Source: Pyrinomonadaceae bacterium (GTDB lineage: Bacteria; Acidobacteriota; Blastocatellia; Pyrinomonadales; Pyrinomonadaceae). Taken from it: a stretch of 64,000 nucleotides of DNA. A model generated the notes under the pieces. It saw only the letters and a list, made by a program, of their open reading frames with translations, ran no database searches and was not told the DNA's origin. Position 1 is the first letter of the stretch. Each line of letters starts with the position of its first letter. Of this stretch, positions 1 through 9,530 are shown in pieces. Where the stretch lies: NCBI GenBank assembly GCA_019694345.1, contig JAIBCA010000010.1, forward strand, positions 1 through 64,000. The letters are read 5' to 3'. The position numbers and the translations under genes are program-made.

Positions 1-761
1 CGGATCCACATTTTGCGTTCGCGGAAGATCGCAGATTTCAATTCGGCCTCGTCGTCCGGGTCCCGACCCTCTTCGATAAAGCGAGCGCGGGCTTGCTCGC
101 GAAACTTCGCCGCCTGCACCGCGTCGTCCGCTTCCTGACGGGCCTGTTCGCTCAGACGAGCGCAGTCCTCGACCTCGCGGTTGACGTCAAACGTCGTCCC
201 GACAAGCTCATTTTTTCGCGGGAAATAGCCGACTACCGGCTCGTTCTCCCAGATCGGGCCTGAGCGTTTGCCGGCGACGAAACAAGTAGAAACGTGAACA
301 ACACGCGGCTTTTTCATCATACGCGCAAGCTTGATGATGTTGTTCGATCCGACGACGTTTGTTCGAAGGGCGGACTCGAGCGGGGGGTTGAATGTCACGT
401 TGCCGGCACCGTTAATGATAATGTCGGTGTCCCGCATTATCTTTTTGGCGTCCTTTTCGTCGAGGCCTAGGTATTCATTTCCGACGTCGCCATTCACCGG
501 CACGACCTTGCTCTTAATGAAGTCCTCAAACCCATCGCCGTATTTCTCACGCAGCGGATCGAACGTCGGCGACGTCACGATCGACGTCCAGAACCGTATC
601 TTCGACTCATTAGCGTCACGAGCCCTCACCGTAGCATAGACCTTTCCGATATCAGGAAAATTATGCAGCAGCATAGACAACGTGACCTTGCCCACAAAGC
701 CGGTACCGCCGATAAAGAATATCTTCTTGCCCTTAAATATTTCTGTTGGTGATAATTTCAT
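1..761 (-). CDS. SDR-family fatty acyl-CoA reductase-like protein, C-terminus cut by window edge
   Basis: This is an extended short-chain dehydrogenase of the NAD_binding_4 (male-sterility / fatty acyl-CoA reductase) type, which reduces activated fatty acyl groups with NAD(P)H. About 253 residues are visible from an ATG at 761; the rest lies beyond position 1. The nucleotide-binding loop GGTGFVG is at residues 18-24. It is followed by the family's typical pattern: an NGAGNVTF-like strand after a DTDIIING segment, then a VHVSTCFVAG strand. A long, highly charged insertion fills the last 80 visible residues. The catalytic Tyr-x-x-x-Lys is not reached, so activity cannot be judged. It is the last gene of a minus-strand run that also holds a HAD-IB phosphatase and a LarA-like protein. 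SDR fold is sure; the acyl-CoA substrate is inferred from the subfamily look. Confidence 0.75.
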   Translation of the reverse strand, partial: MKLSPTEIFKGKKIFFIGGTGFVGKVTLSMLLHNFPDIGKVYATVRARDANESKIRFWTSIVTSPTFDPLREKYGDGFEDFIKSKVVPVNGDVGNEYLGLDEKDAKKIMRDTDIIINGAGNVTFNPPLESALRTNVVGSNNIIKLARMMKKPRVVHVSTCFVAGKRSGPIWENEPVVGYFPRKNELVGTTFDVNREVEDCARLSEQARQEADDAVQAAKFREQARARFIEEGRDPDDEAELKSAIFRERKMWI

Positions 762-770
762 TCGCCGTAA

Positions 771-1511
771 TTAAGGCTTAAATACCTTTTTTTCATGAGA
801 ATTGCGTCTCAGTTCATCTGCGTTCTTCTTATCAATTAGCTTTAGGAGTTCTTCCCGTAGCTCGTCGCGAATGACCATGTCCGATAGGCTAACTACCTGC
901 AGCGTTTTCATTTCGCGGCGAGTGATTGGATTAAATTCAGGTTTGTATCCAATATTAGCAATCAGCATCAGGTCATCACATAGCGGAAACATTGCGACGT
1001 CCTGCTTATGTCCTGCGTCGGCAGTAATCTTCGAAAACTCCCAAAGCTTCTCGTCCAAGTTGAACGGTTTACCAACGGCTCTTGCGAATTCTTCGATCGA
1101 GTCCCATGCGATCGAGCCGTCGTACCCAACCATCATCTCCATGAGAGTTTCGTTATAAAAAAGGAACGAAATCATAAATACTCCTGGGTATCGTTCGCCT
1201 GTATCAAAGTAGCGGAGCTCTTGAAGACCCATCTGCTCTTTATGAACCTTTCCGTCCGGCCCTTTTGCTTCCGTATCGACGTCAACGACTTGAGATCGTT
1301 TCATTCCTACAATTCTTAAAACGTCGTTTAAGTGCCAGCCGAGCGAAAAATTCTGCAGTTTCACTTCCGTAAAAGGCACACATCTTTCCTTGGTTGGGTT
1401 CTTGGAGTCCTGTGCAAAAATTGGCACAAGGAAAACGAAAAACACCCCAGCGACCACAATTCCCTCGCGGTACCAGTTCCTGCAATTCTTAAGGCTTCCT
1501 GATTGACTCAT
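771..1511 (-). CDS. Secreted protein of unknown function
   Basis: The 246-residue product is not recognised. An N-terminal hydrophobic segment at about residues 18-33 (GIVVAGVFFVFLVPIFA) followed by AQDS looks like a signal peptide. The rest is soluble, with alternating hydrophobic strands and a lysine-rich tail. The start ATG overlaps the stop of the upstream ORF6N gene in an ATGA arrangement (1508-1511), which points to translational coupling. The product probably acts in the periplasm or outside the cell. No catalytic motif was recognised. Confidence 0.6.
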   Translation of the reverse strand: MSQSGSLKNCRNWYREGIVVAGVFFVFLVPIFAQDSKNPTKERCVPFTEVKLQNFSLGWHLNDVLRIVGMKRSQVVDVDTEAKGPDGKVHKEQMGLQELRYFDTGERYPGVFMISFLFYNETLMEMMVGYDGSIAWDSIEEFARAVGKPFNLDEKLWEFSKITADAGHKQDVAMFPLCDDLMLIANIGYKPEFNPITRREMKTLQVVSLSDMVIRDELREELLKLIDKKNADELRRNSHEKKVFKP

Positions 1512-2104
1512 TTCTTTGCCCTTCTATTCTTTGCCTCAACAAACCCGATATTGCGTTTAAGATATTTCGGGTCCCGCATGATCTGACCGAGTAAACCAGA
1601 AACGACTCCAAACTTTTGACCGTGATAGTCGGTTATTTTCTCAAGTTCCTCGACCCGATCGGCCAAATCCTGATACAGATCCAACATCGCCCGTATTTTC
1701 ACAAATGCCCTGACGACAACGATGCTGGCTTCAACAGCGGTCTGGCTGTTCAAAACGCTCGCCAACATTACCGCTCCGTGTTCTGTAAAGACGTAGGGTA
1801 AATATCGTCGGCCGCCTCGCGGGTTATTTGAGGTCGCAATTTGCGACCTCAAACTTTCGTATTCAACTTCATCCAATTGAAAAACGAAATCTTTAGGGAA
1901 CCGGCTTTCATTGCGTCGAACTTGCTCGTTCAACCTTTTTGTCGAAACACCATAAACCTCAGCCAGATCGCTGTCCAACATCACTCGCTGGCCGCGAATG
2001 ACGTATATCTTTCCTTCGATCTTTTCGATTACGGCAATTTCAGAATTTTGATCTATCGTTTTCGGCATAGATACATTCTTCGGAAGGCGGACAAAAGGGT
2101 CCAC
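1508..2104 (-). CDS. ORF6N domain-containing DNA-binding protein
   Basis: The 198-residue protein matches the ORF6N domain, a DNA-binding module known mainly from phage antirepressors and toxin-antitoxin-associated proteins. Visible hallmarks are the opening IYVIRGQRVMLDSDLAEVYGV, then T-K-R-L-N-E-Q-V-R-R-N, the FPKDFVFQL strand, and the YVFTEHGAVMLASVL block. A C-terminal helical part (residues about 140-175) may be a coiled coil. The start could instead be the inner ATG giving MPKTID, 12 codons downstream. It overlaps the secreted protein gene downstream by 4 bases. There are no phage genes around it, so it is probably a domesticated or isolated copy. The domain call is strong; the target is unknown. 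Confidence 0.85.
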   Translation of the reverse strand: MDPFVRLPKNVSMPKTIDQNSEIAVIEKIEGKIYVIRGQRVMLDSDLAEVYGVSTKRLNEQVRRNESRFPKDFVFQLDEVEYESLRSQIATSNNPRGGRRYLPYVFTEHGAVMLASVLNSQTAVEASIVVVRAFVKIRAMLDLYQDLADRVEELEKITDYHGQKFGVVSGLLGQIMRDPKYLKRNIGFVEAKNRRAKK

Positions 2105-2111
2105 TCTCCGA

Positions 2112-2648
2112 TCAATTCCCGCATTGATCCTTATTCCCGAAGTTATCAGGCTCGCGGCTCCAGCCGATCTGGCCGCGGCTATTTCGGACCTTTACCCACC
2201 ATTCGGAGATCGGCTGACTGATCTCGCGAAATTTGGCGGGGTCGTAGGTCTCTTCCTCGGTCATATTGCCCCTGTACCAAACCTTGTGAAATCCTTCGCC
2301 GATGTACGTCAGCAAGTAGAGAGTGTCGCCCTTATTCGCCGTGAACCGGCCGATCTTGGTCCGCTTTAGTACGCGAACCTCGCCGGGCCTCGACGTTACC
2401 ACGACGCCGGTCACGCCCTTTACACGTTCGCCCTGTTTCAGGCGAAATGCGATCGGCGAGCTGTCACGCATTGCAGACCTGACGGCCGTGGCTTTATCGA
2501 CGGTCCATTCGCGATAAGTACAGCACTCAAAGGGACATGCTCCCTTATCTACAAACGGGATCGTCGGTTTGGACTTGCTCTGGCCGCTTACTGCAGAGCC
2601 AAGGGCTGTCATTGCGAGAATAATTCCAAAAAAGAGTTTGGCTTTCAT
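2112..2648 (-). CDS. Secreted SH3-like protein of unknown function
   Basis: This 178-residue protein has a clear signal peptide (MKAKLFFGIILAMTALGSAVSGQ) and a beta-rich mature part. The C-terminus (WWVKVRNSRGQIGWSREP) looks like the end of a bacterial SH3-like domain, a fold often used for cell-wall or ligand binding. Two cysteine-rich spots (CPFECC near residue 38-43 and a Cys near the C-terminus) could form disulfides in the periplasm. It sits between the ORF6N gene and the LarA-like gene on the same strand. The function is unknown, and the SH3-like call rests on pattern only. Confidence 0.65.
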   Translation of the reverse strand: MKAKLFFGIILAMTALGSAVSGQSKSKPTIPFVDKGACPFECCTYREWTVDKATAVRSAMRDSSPIAFRLKQGERVKGVTGVVVTSRPGEVRVLKRTKIGRFTANKGDTLYLLTYIGEGFHKVWYRGNMTEEETYDPAKFREISQPISEWWVKVRNSRGQIGWSREPDNFGNKDQCGN

Positions 2649-2671
2649 TCTAAAGACCTCACGCTATTTCA

Positions 2672-4273
2672 TTAGTCCGTGACATTGCACAACCCGATTA
2701 TCGGCTGGTGCAGCATCGTGATCTCGGCTGCACGGCCCATATAGCTGCGGGCCATGGCGATGGCTTCGGTGAGGTTGTCGGCGCGTTCCCAGCCGAGCAT
2801 TTCGGGGACGTGAGCGTTTTCAGCTCCGGCAACGATAACTTTACCGACGTGTTGCCGGCCGTTTTCGCCCCAGTACCACATAAAGAAGGGATGGGCGCCA
2901 TGATATGCGTTGCCGCGTCGGTACATCTCGATATACGCCGGGTTGGTCGCAAATTCGCGTTCGTATTTCTCACGAAGATAAAACGCGTCACGCGATTCTG
3001 GCAGCAAACGATGGAAAAATTCGATATACGCCGGGTGAAAATTGTGGTCGAATTCGTCAAAGCACGGGTGCGTAATGATCATCACGCCGCCCTTTCTCAG
3101 CAAGGGCTTGTTCCGGTACATGTTGAAGTGATACCCGAGAGCCATTACCTGAACGAGCAGCGGATTCAAAGCCGAATAAACGTTGTAAGGGGAGATATCG
3201 GGTATGCCCGAGATCAGGATGTCGCACTGGCCTTTTACCGGGATCTCGTATTGCTGATAGTTCTTTTCGAGGATCTTTTCGTGAACCGGCTCTGTTTTGC
3301 CCGCGTAGCAAGCGATCAATTCGTACTGGGCCGGAATAGCATGCAACATCTTGCGGCGAGCGGCCCTCGGCAACTTTGAGAACGTGCGTGCCATCGCTTC
3401 CCATTTGAGGCGGTCGGCAAAGCTGAATTCGTCCTCGTTACGCGTCAGGATGTCGTAGCCCTCGGGGAACATTTTGTTATTTATCGCCGTTTCGATGTGA
3501 AAGACCTTGCAGTTCTCATCGACCAGTTTACCCAGACGGACGACTTTGTGGTTTAGTTCGGATGCGGGTGGGTCCATGTACGAGTGCGAATCGCGGATCG
3601 TCTGCGGTTCGTGGTGGGCCCGCAGAGACTCGTAATCGCACAGGCCAACGGCGACCGATTTGTGGCCACCATCCATCGGAACCAAGTTGATGTTGAGATA
3701 AATAAGCAGATCGCTCTCGATCGCGCGTTTGTTGACCCGCAGCGGTTCGTTGTGCCGTGTGACGCCGAGCGTTACAAGATTGTCATCGTCCTCAGCATCG
3801 TGGTTGTAGTAGCGGTCAGGGTAATATTCGTTGAAGATCGCGGTGCCGACCATTCGCTTCATCTCCCACTCCGTCATCTTACGGTGGAGTGAATTGGCTA
3901 TGATCAAATGGATGTCATCGACGCCGTTGGCACCGCACATATCCAACACTACCTCAAGCATCGTCTGCCTCAGATCGGGCGTCTGCATAGGCGGCAGCGG
4001 CAGCGAAATGTCATCCATCGCTATCGTCACGCGCATTCCCGGTTCGAGCAGCGCATAAAGCGGCTCCATCTCGATCGGGTGATTTACCGCATAGCGGATC
4101 GCGGCCTCGCGGTTTGGAAGCCCCTTGATCGGTGGATTTGGATAGATCACCCGTGTCCCGACCGGTATGTCGTTAAGAATAAAATCCTCGCCAAACGGCA
4201 TGATCCGCGGAGCGGAATCTTTGTCGATGTAAACGATCGATTCGTGTGTTTTTCTTCGTAGATGTAGAGCCAT
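2672..4273 (-). CDS. LarA-like (DUF2088) lactate racemase domain protein
   Basis: The 533-residue protein resembles the N-terminal domain of nickel-dependent lactate racemase LarA. Visible family marks are [10 protein letters not shown] (compare DDxxRPxP), the [11 protein letters not shown] segment matching the HRxxTxxE block, a NHDAEDDDN segment, and GGHKSV, which resembles GGxKS of LarA. It is about 100 residues longer than LarA, so it is a distinct subfamily. True LarA needs a nickel-pincer cofactor made by LarB, LarC and LarE, none of which is nearby; the substrate is therefore unknown. The HAD-IB phosphatase gene lies 50 bases upstream on the same strand. I call the fold with confidence and the reaction not at all. 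Confidence 0.8.
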   Translation of the reverse strand: MALHLRRKTHESIVYIDKDSAPRIMPFGEDFILNDIPVGTRVIYPNPPIKGLPNREAAIRYAVNHPIEMEPLYALLEPGMRVTIAMDDISLPLPPMQTPDLRQTMLEVVLDMCGANGVDDIHLIIANSLHRKMTEWEMKRMVGTAIFNEYYPDRYYNHDAEDDDNLVTLGVTRHNEPLRVNKRAIESDLLIYLNINLVPMDGGHKSVAVGLCDYESLRAHHEPQTIRDSHSYMDPPASELNHKVVRLGKLVDENCKVFHIETAINNKMFPEGYDILTRNEDEFSFADRLKWEAMARTFSKLPRAARRKMLHAIPAQYELIACYAGKTEPVHEKILEKNYQQYEIPVKGQCDILISGIPDISPYNVYSALNPLLVQVMALGYHFNMYRNKPLLRKGGVMIITHPCFDEFDHNFHPAYIEFFHRLLPESRDAFYLREKYEREFATNPAYIEMYRRGNAYHGAHPFFMWYWGENGRQHVGKVIVAGAENAHVPEMLGWERADNLTEAIAMARSYMGRAAEITMLHQPIIGLCNVTD

Positions 4274-4323
4274 AAAAATTCTTTTGATCCTTGCCTAACA
4301 GATTAAATCTGCGGCCAAAGTTC

Positions 4324-4998
4324 CTACTTCAAATCCAGGATCGCCCAGTCGTGCTGCAACGCCGTCTGTTTAAGTCGAAAATCGGGACACACTGCTACCG
4401 GGTGTCCGACGATCGAAAGCATCGGCAGGTCCGAAATGCTATCAGAATATGCGTATGAGCCGGACAGATTGATATTCTCGCGTTCGGCGTATTCGCGGAT
4501 CCACTGCGCTTTTGTCGCCGACGCCATGACCGGCGGCAAGACGCGCCCGGTAGCGTATCCGTTGACGAACTCCAGCCGGTTGGCCACATAGTCGTCGATT
4601 CCCAAATAATCCATCATCTTTTCGATCGTAAAATCGAGGGCTCCGGTAAGGACCACCTGACGTTGGCCTATCTTCTTGCCCTGGGCGATCAGTTCGATGG
4701 TGCCGGGAAATATCGCAGGCTTCAGAACTTCCTCAAAAAGCTCGTCTGAAAAATATCGCAGCCTATCCTGCGAAAATCCCGAATAACTGCGAAAAAAAAC
4801 TTCGTTGAATACGTTGCGCGAGTACAGGTCCGTAACACCGAAAAAGGGCAATTTCGCGAGCGTTCCGACGCTCTTTTTGGCAGTTTGCCAAAGACCCTGC
4901 TGGCGTTTGGCATAAAATGCGAGCGTATGGACGAGATTAGTGCTGACCAGTGTGCCTTCAAGGTCGTAAAATGCGGCAGCTTGTCCGTTTTTGTTCAT
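4324..4998 (-). CDS. HAD-IB family hydrolase (phosphoserine phosphatase-like)
   Basis: This 224-residue HAD-superfamily subfamily IB protein is probably a phosphatase. Motif I reads YDLEGT, with nucleophile Asp12 and Glu14 where most members have the general acid/base Asp. Motif II is the TGA around Thr118, motif III is probably Lys163 (SATKAQW), and motif IV is YSDSISD with Asp186 and Asp190. The helical cap lies between residues 20 and 100. The gene starts the minus-strand run that continues into the LarA-like gene. Bacterial relatives often sit next to, or are fused with, acyl-CoA reductase-like SDRs, and one such SDR lies at the window start. The Glu for Asp change could slow or alter hydrolysis; that is inference. 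Confidence 0.88.
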   Translation of the reverse strand: MNKNGQAAAFYDLEGTLVSTNLVHTLAFYAKRQQGLWQTAKKSVGTLAKLPFFGVTDLYSRNVFNEVFFRSYSGFSQDRLRYFSDELFEEVLKPAIFPGTIELIAQGKKIGQRQVVLTGALDFTIEKMMDYLGIDDYVANRLEFVNGYATGRVLPPVMASATKAQWIREYAERENINLSGSYAYSDSISDLPMLSIVGHPVAVCPDFRLKQTALQHDWAILDLK

Positions 4999-5114
4999 GT
5001 CCGGTCTTATGTTATGTTATTCACGCCAATCGGCGTTAAAGTCCTGTAAGAATAGACCAAATACTAGCACCTTTTGCCACGGTTTGGTAGGTCAGCAGCG
5101 ATTAGATTGCAAAT

Positions 5115-5133
5115 TAATTACAAATTGTAATTA
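5115..5133. promoter_or_regulatory. Perfect 9-base inverted repeat in divergent intergenic region
   Basis: Arms TAATTACAA and TTGTAATTA are separated by one base. They lie between the divergent HAD-IB gene (start 4998) and coaD (start 5161), 27 bases before the coaD ATG. The region is AT-rich and could be an operator or part of a promoter. No regulator is assigned. Confidence 0.35.
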
Positions 5134-5160
5134 CATTGTGCATACGAATTTGAGGCAATT

Positions 5161-5649
5161 ATGCGGCGAGCCATCTTTCCCGGGTCATTCGACCCATTGA
5201 CGAACGGCCACTTGGATATTATCAAGCGCTCGTCGCCGCTTTTTGACGAGATCATCGTCGCGGTACTCAATAATGCCGACAAGCGGCCGATGTTCACCGT
5301 GGAGGAACGCTGTGCGATGATCCGCGAGATATTGCCTACCGTCGATACTGACGGCTGCACTCTGATAGTTGACAGCTTTTCGGGCCTAACCGCGGATTTT
5401 GCTAAAAGGAGCGGTGCGACGGCGATCGTCCGTGGGATCCGAGCCGTCAGCGATTACGAATACGAGCTACGAATGGCACTGATGAACCGCCGACTGGAGC
5501 CGACGATCGAGACGGTATTTCTGATGGCGGGCGAAGAGTTTTCATATGTTTCCTCGACGCTGATGAAACAGGTCTTCGAACTTGGCGGACGTGTAGCCGG
5601 CCTCATTCCTGAACTGGTCGAGGCTCGAATGCGGGAGAAAAAGATCTAA
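5161..5649 (+). CDS. coaD: Phosphopantetheine adenylyltransferase
   Basis: CoaD transfers AMP from ATP to 4'-phosphopantetheine to make dephospho-CoA, the fourth step of coenzyme A synthesis, in the cytoplasm. The 162-residue length is standard. The opening PGSFDPLTNGH holds the nucleotidyltransferase TxGH motif (Thr14-Asn-Gly-His17). The later VRGIRAVSDYEYE block and the YVSSTLMK segment are the CoaD signatures for substrate and ATP binding. A GAGG element lies about 6 bases before the ATG. The gene stands alone, upstream of an aminotransferase gene on the same strand. Identification is firm. Confidence 0.97.
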   Translation: MRRAIFPGSFDPLTNGHLDIIKRSSPLFDEIIVAVLNNADKRPMFTVEERCAMIREILPTVDTDGCTLIVDSFSGLTADFAKRSGATAIVRGIRAVSDYEYELRMALMNRRLEPTIETVFLMAGEEFSYVSSTLMKQVFELGGRVAGLIPELVEARMREKKI

Positions 5650-5736
5650 TTCGCTCAAGGCCAGCAATTGGCGGCGGATCGACGCTTCCAGGCTCCGGTT
5701 CTGCACTATAGGCAGTTTCTGCGTTAAAATGTACTT

Positions 5737-6939
5737 ATGACATTTCCCGTTTCTGACAATGTTGCGGCCATGAAGGGTTCGTCGACGCTGATCGCAGCAC
5801 AGGCGGCAGCCGATATGCGTGCACGCGGTATCGATGTGATCGACCTATCGGTCGGCGAGCCGGATTTTGACACTCCGGATTTTATCAAACAGTACGCCTG
5901 GGAAGGACTGCAGAAAGGCCTTACGAAATATACTGCCACCGCCGGAACAGTCGAGTTTCGCCGATCGATCGTAGATTTCTTTGCGGACCGATTCGGATCG
6001 CACTTCGACGATGCGAATGTCGCCGCGGCCTGCGGCGGCAAACAGGCTCTGTTCAACGCCGCTTGTACGCTGCTAAACCCGGGCGACGACGTATTGATCC
6101 CCAAACCGTATTGGGTGACGTTTCCGGAGATCGCGACATTTTGTAGAGCAAACAGCGTCTTTATCGATACTGAATCGACCGGCTTTGTGTTGACAGCAGA
6201 CCAGGTTGCCGACGCTATCACTGAAAAGACTCGCCTGTTGATCATAAACAGTCCCAGCAATCCTTCCGGCCGTGTCATTCCGGCGTCGGAGATGCATCGG
6301 ATCGTCGAGGTTTGCGCGGCGAACGACGTTTACGTTTTGAGTGATGACTGTTACCTTTTCTTCGCCTATCCGCCGGCTGAACCGTTCTCGTTGACCTCGC
6401 TGCCCGACGAATTGCGGCATTACGTATGTGTTGCCGGCAGCTTTTCCAAAACCTATGCAATGACCGGCTGGCGGATCGGGTACACGATCGCCAATCCGGA
6501 GTGGACCAAGGCGATGATCAAACTGCAGAGCCATTCGGCGACACATCCAACCTCGTTTGTGCAGTACGCATGTGCCAAGGCCCTGCAGGACCGCGATGCC
6601 ACACTCGCGGCGGTCAAAACGATGACGGCCGAATACGAACGCCGGCGAAATTGGCTGATCCCGAGATTGAACGAGATCAAAGGTTTTGTCTGCCCGATGC
6701 CGGAAGGTGCGTTTTACGCGTTTGTGGATGTCCGAGGCCTTTTGGGAGAGAAATACTCTAGTTCGGCTGACGTTGCCGACGCATTGCTGAATCAGGGCTT
6801 CATTGTCGTCACGGATGGAGCTGGGTTTGGTGCTGACGGATTCCTCAGGTTTTCGTACGCGACGTCAATGGCGAACCTAGAGCGGGCCGTCGAAAAGTTG
6901 AAAGGGATACTCGGGACGACCACGGTCGTCTCCGCTTAA
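5737..6939 (+). CDS. aspC: Class I/II pyridoxal-phosphate aminotransferase, aspartate type
   Basis: This fold-type I aminotransferase (400 residues) most likely converts aspartate and 2-oxoglutarate to oxaloacetate and glutamate. The Schiff-base lysine is Lys238 in GSFSKTYAMTGWRIGY. The NSPSNPSG block binds the cofactor, and the C-terminal GFGADGFLRFSYA carries the arginine that normally binds the substrate carboxylate. The N-terminal VGEPDFDTP motif is typical of subgroup Ib enzymes (AspB type). It ends 24 bases from the convergent ABC ATPase gene. Substrate range could include prephenate or aromatic acids, as in several AspB homologues. Confidence 0.9.
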   Translation: MTFPVSDNVAAMKGSSTLIAAQAAADMRARGIDVIDLSVGEPDFDTPDFIKQYAWEGLQKGLTKYTATAGTVEFRRSIVDFFADRFGSHFDDANVAAACGGKQALFNAACTLLNPGDDVLIPKPYWVTFPEIATFCRANSVFIDTESTGFVLTADQVADAITEKTRLLIINSPSNPSGRVIPASEMHRIVEVCAANDVYVLSDDCYLFFAYPPAEPFSLTSLPDELRHYVCVAGSFSKTYAMTGWRIGYTIANPEWTKAMIKLQSHSATHPTSFVQYACAKALQDRDATLAAVKTMTAEYERRRNWLIPRLNEIKGFVCPMPEGAFYAFVDVRGLLGEKYSSSADVADALLNQGFIVVTDGAGFGADGFLRFSYATSMANLERAVEKLKGILGTTTVVSA

Positions 6940-6963
6940 TATCCCTGATCGTTCGACGGTCTA

Positions 6964-8460
6964 TTATTTGCCGCCGGTCATCATCAGGCCGATCTCCTCG
7001 ACGGACGTCGTCTTGGGATCGACCTCGCCGACGATCTCGCCTTCCCGAATGACCAGTAGTCGGTCGGCAAGGGCCGTCACCTCTTCAAGCTCGGCCGAAA
7101 CCAGCAGTATCGCCGAACCCGCGTCGCGCAGGCCAATAAGTTTGCGGTGTATGAACTCGATCGCACCGATATCAACGCCGCGTGTGGGCTGAGACACGAG
7201 CAAAAGCTTAGGATCAAGTTCGAATTCGCGCCCGATTATCAACTTTTGTTGGTTTCCGCCCGAAAGTGATCTTGCGGAGAGCGTCGGGTCGCCCGGCCGA
7301 ACGTCAAAATTCTCGATGATCTCGCCGACACGCTTACCGATCTCAGCGTTGTTCATCATTCCGCCGGCTGACGTGATCGGCGGTCTGTAATGAACCCCAA
7401 GTACAGAATTTTCTGCCAGATCAGAATTCAAAAGCAAGCCGCGTTTATGCCGATCCTCCGGGATGTGAGCAATACCCAGTTCCTTAAGCTCGCGGGCAGA
7501 ACGATTGGTGATGTCCTTGCCGTCAAACTCAACATGTCCCTCAGACGCCCGTATCAATCCGGAAAGGGCCTCGATCAACTCGGTTTGCCCATTTCCTTCG
7601 ATGCCGGCAACGCCGACGATCTCGCCCGAACGCACCCGGAACGATACATTCTTGACCGCCGGGCCGATCTTTCCCGAAATACTCAGGTTAGTGACCTCGA
7701 GTACTGTTCCGTTCGGTTTGGCATCGGTCTTCTCAACACGCAGTAGGACATCGCGGCCGACGATCAATCGAGCCAGGTCTTTCGCGCTGGTCTCGGATGT
7801 CTTTACGTTTCCGACAGATCGGCCGTCACGCATTACGGTAACTTCGTCAGAAACAGCCAACACCTCATCGAGCTTATGCGTAATAATGATGATGGTCTTT
7901 CCCTGCTCCTTCATACGCCGCAAGATGCCGAATAATTCTTCAACTTCCTGCGGTGATAGCACTGCGGTCGGTTCGTCGAGGATAAGCAGCTTAGCATCAC
8001 GATAAAGGGCCTTGAGCAACTCGACACGCTGTTGGGCTCCGACAGAAAGGTCCTCGATATAGGCACGAGGATCGACATCGAGTTTGAGTTCGTTCGAAAG
8101 TGCGAGTATCTCCCTATTTGCCGTCTCAAGGTCAAGGCTGGCGGTCGAACCGGTCTCGGCACCGAGGATGATGTTTTCGGCAACGGTCATCGTATCGACC
8201 AGCATAAAATGCTGATGGACCATTCCGATACCGAGTGCGATCGCGTCGTGCGGGTTTCGGATGTTGACCGGCTGGCCGTTGACTAGTATCTCACCGCTGT
8301 CCGCCTTGTAAAACCCGTAAGCGATCTTCATGATCGTCGACTTGCCCGCCCCGTTCTCACCCACGATTGCGTGGATCGTCCCGCTCTTTACGGTGATCGA
8401 CACGTCCTCATTTGCGACACAATCGCCAAAGGCCTTTTTAATATTTCGGAGTTCTAGCAT
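6964..8460 (-). CDS. Nucleoside/sugar-type ABC transporter ATP-binding protein
   Basis: This 498-residue protein has two fused ABC domains, the layout used by ribose and nucleoside importers (NupO/YufO, RbsA type). The first domain has Walker [10 protein letters not shown] (residues 34-42), a degenerate signature LSVGAQQR, and the ILDEPTAVL Walker B. The second has a degenerate Walker A (GIEGNGQTE) but a good LSGGNQQK signature, the usual asymmetry of this class. It starts 5 bases after the BMP lipoprotein gene and, with deoA, forms a tight operon. The two permeases that usually follow are missing: the next gene downstream is the convergent aminotransferase. It probably energises nucleoside uptake with permeases encoded elsewhere. 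Confidence 0.93.
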   Translation of the reverse strand: MLELRNIKKAFGDCVANEDVSITVKSGTIHAIVGENGAGKSTIMKIAYGFYKADSGEILVNGQPVNIRNPHDAIALGIGMVHQHFMLVDTMTVAENIILGAETGSTASLDLETANREILALSNELKLDVDPRAYIEDLSVGAQQRVELLKALYRDAKLLILDEPTAVLSPQEVEELFGILRRMKEQGKTIIIITHKLDEVLAVSDEVTVMRDGRSVGNVKTSETSAKDLARLIVGRDVLLRVEKTDAKPNGTVLEVTNLSISGKIGPAVKNVSFRVRSGEIVGVAGIEGNGQTELIEALSGLIRASEGHVEFDGKDITNRSARELKELGIAHIPEDRHKRGLLLNSDLAENSVLGVHYRPPITSAGGMMNNAEIGKRVGEIIENFDVRPGDPTLSARSLSGGNQQKLIIGREFELDPKLLLVSQPTRGVDIGAIEFIHRKLIGLRDAGSAILLVSAELEEVTALADRLLVIREGEIVGEVDPKTTSVEEIGLMMTGGK

Positions 8461-8465
8461 GGATA

Positions 8466-9524
8466 TTATTTCGCCATCGCGTCGGTGACCTTGATCTCAC
8501 CGGCCACGATCTTCTTTTTAGCTTCTTCGACCTTCAGGACGACGTCATCGGGGATAATGCCCTTGTTATTTTCATCCATAGCGTAGGCGACGCCGTCCTT
8601 TTCGAGTCCGAACGAATGAAATCCGCCTTGAAACTTGCCCTCGAGCACTTCTTTCACAACGTCATACACGGCGTTGTCGACGCGCTTGACCATTGAGGTC
8701 AACACAAATCCCGGTTTGACCATGTTCTGATTTGAGTCGACCCCGATCACAAACTTTCGAGCCTGGCCCTTTTCATCCTTGCCATACTGTTCCACAGCGT
8801 CAAATGCTCCAAGCCCGGAATTTCCCGCCGCGGTGAAGATCACGTCAGCCCCCTTTTCGATCTGTGCGAGCGATAGCTCTTTCCCTTTACCCGGATTATT
8901 CCAGGCACCGTCGGTCACGCCTACATAGTTGTCGATGACCTTGATATTGGGGTTGACCGATCGTGCCCCTTCCTCATATCCGGTCTCAAACTTGTGGATA
9001 AGCGGGATGTCCATACCACCGACAAAGCCGAGTATGCCGGTCTTGGATTTCGAGGCGGCGATCATGCCGACCAAAAACGAACCTTCGTGCTCGCGAAACA
9101 CCAGCGACGCGACGTTCTTCATGGGTGTTTTGCCATCTTCCTCAAAAATGACTCCATCGACGATCGCGAACTTGATATTTGGATAATCCGCTGCGACCTT
9201 TTGCATGATCGGTCCTTGGGCGAACCCGACGCCGATTATCAGATCGAAATTCTTTTCAGCAAATGCTCGCATGGCCGGCTCGATCGAGGTCGGGTTACCC
9301 GGTTCGACATCGTAAAGACATACACTCAGATCGTTTTCGGCCCGCTTAACGCCCTCCCAGGCGGCAGCGTTGAACGAACGGTCATTCTTTCCGCCGATGT
9401 CGAAAACGATACCGACCTTTATCTTGCAGCCTTCGCGGCGAGCCTCGGCCTGTTTTGTGCATGATGTCGCCAAAAGACAAAATGAAATTGCCAACGCTGC
9501 AGCTAAAAGAGTTCGAAGCTTCAT
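8466..9524 (-). CDS. BMP-family nucleoside-binding lipoprotein of ABC transporter
   Basis: This 352-residue solute-binding protein belongs to the basic membrane protein family (BmpA/Med/PnrA), whose known members bind purine or pyrimidine nucleosides. The signal peptide ends in LLATSC with lipidation at Cys22. The mature part shows the family pattern: [17 protein letters not shown] near the start, IIGVGFAQG, and the [17 protein letters not shown] ligand-pocket segment. It should sit on the outer leaflet facing the periplasm and hand ligand to the transporter. It starts 6 bases after deoA, which supports a nucleoside ligand. Confidence 0.93.
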   Translation of the reverse strand: MKLRTLLAAALAISFCLLATSCTKQAEARREGCKIKVGIVFDIGGKNDRSFNAAAWEGVKRAENDLSVCLYDVEPGNPTSIEPAMRAFAEKNFDLIIGVGFAQGPIMQKVAADYPNIKFAIVDGVIFEEDGKTPMKNVASLVFREHEGSFLVGMIAASKSKTGILGFVGGMDIPLIHKFETGYEEGARSVNPNIKVIDNYVGVTDGAWNNPGKGKELSLAQIEKGADVIFTAAGNSGLGAFDAVEQYGKDEKGQARKFVIGVDSNQNMVKPGFVLTSMVKRVDNAVYDVVKEVLEGKFQGGFHSFGLEKDGVAYAMDENNKGIIPDDVVLKVEEAKKKIVAGEIKVTDAMAK

Positions 9525-9530
9525 TGATTC

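Noticed and set aside
331..639. Open frame of 102 codons on the plus strand
   Set aside because: It is antisense to the SDR gene, which has a clear NAD-binding motif and continuous coding across the region.
2708..3379. 223-codon plus-strand frame
   Set aside because: It lies fully inside the LarA-like gene on the other strand and has no recognisable domain; low stop frequency comes from the GC-rich antisense codons.
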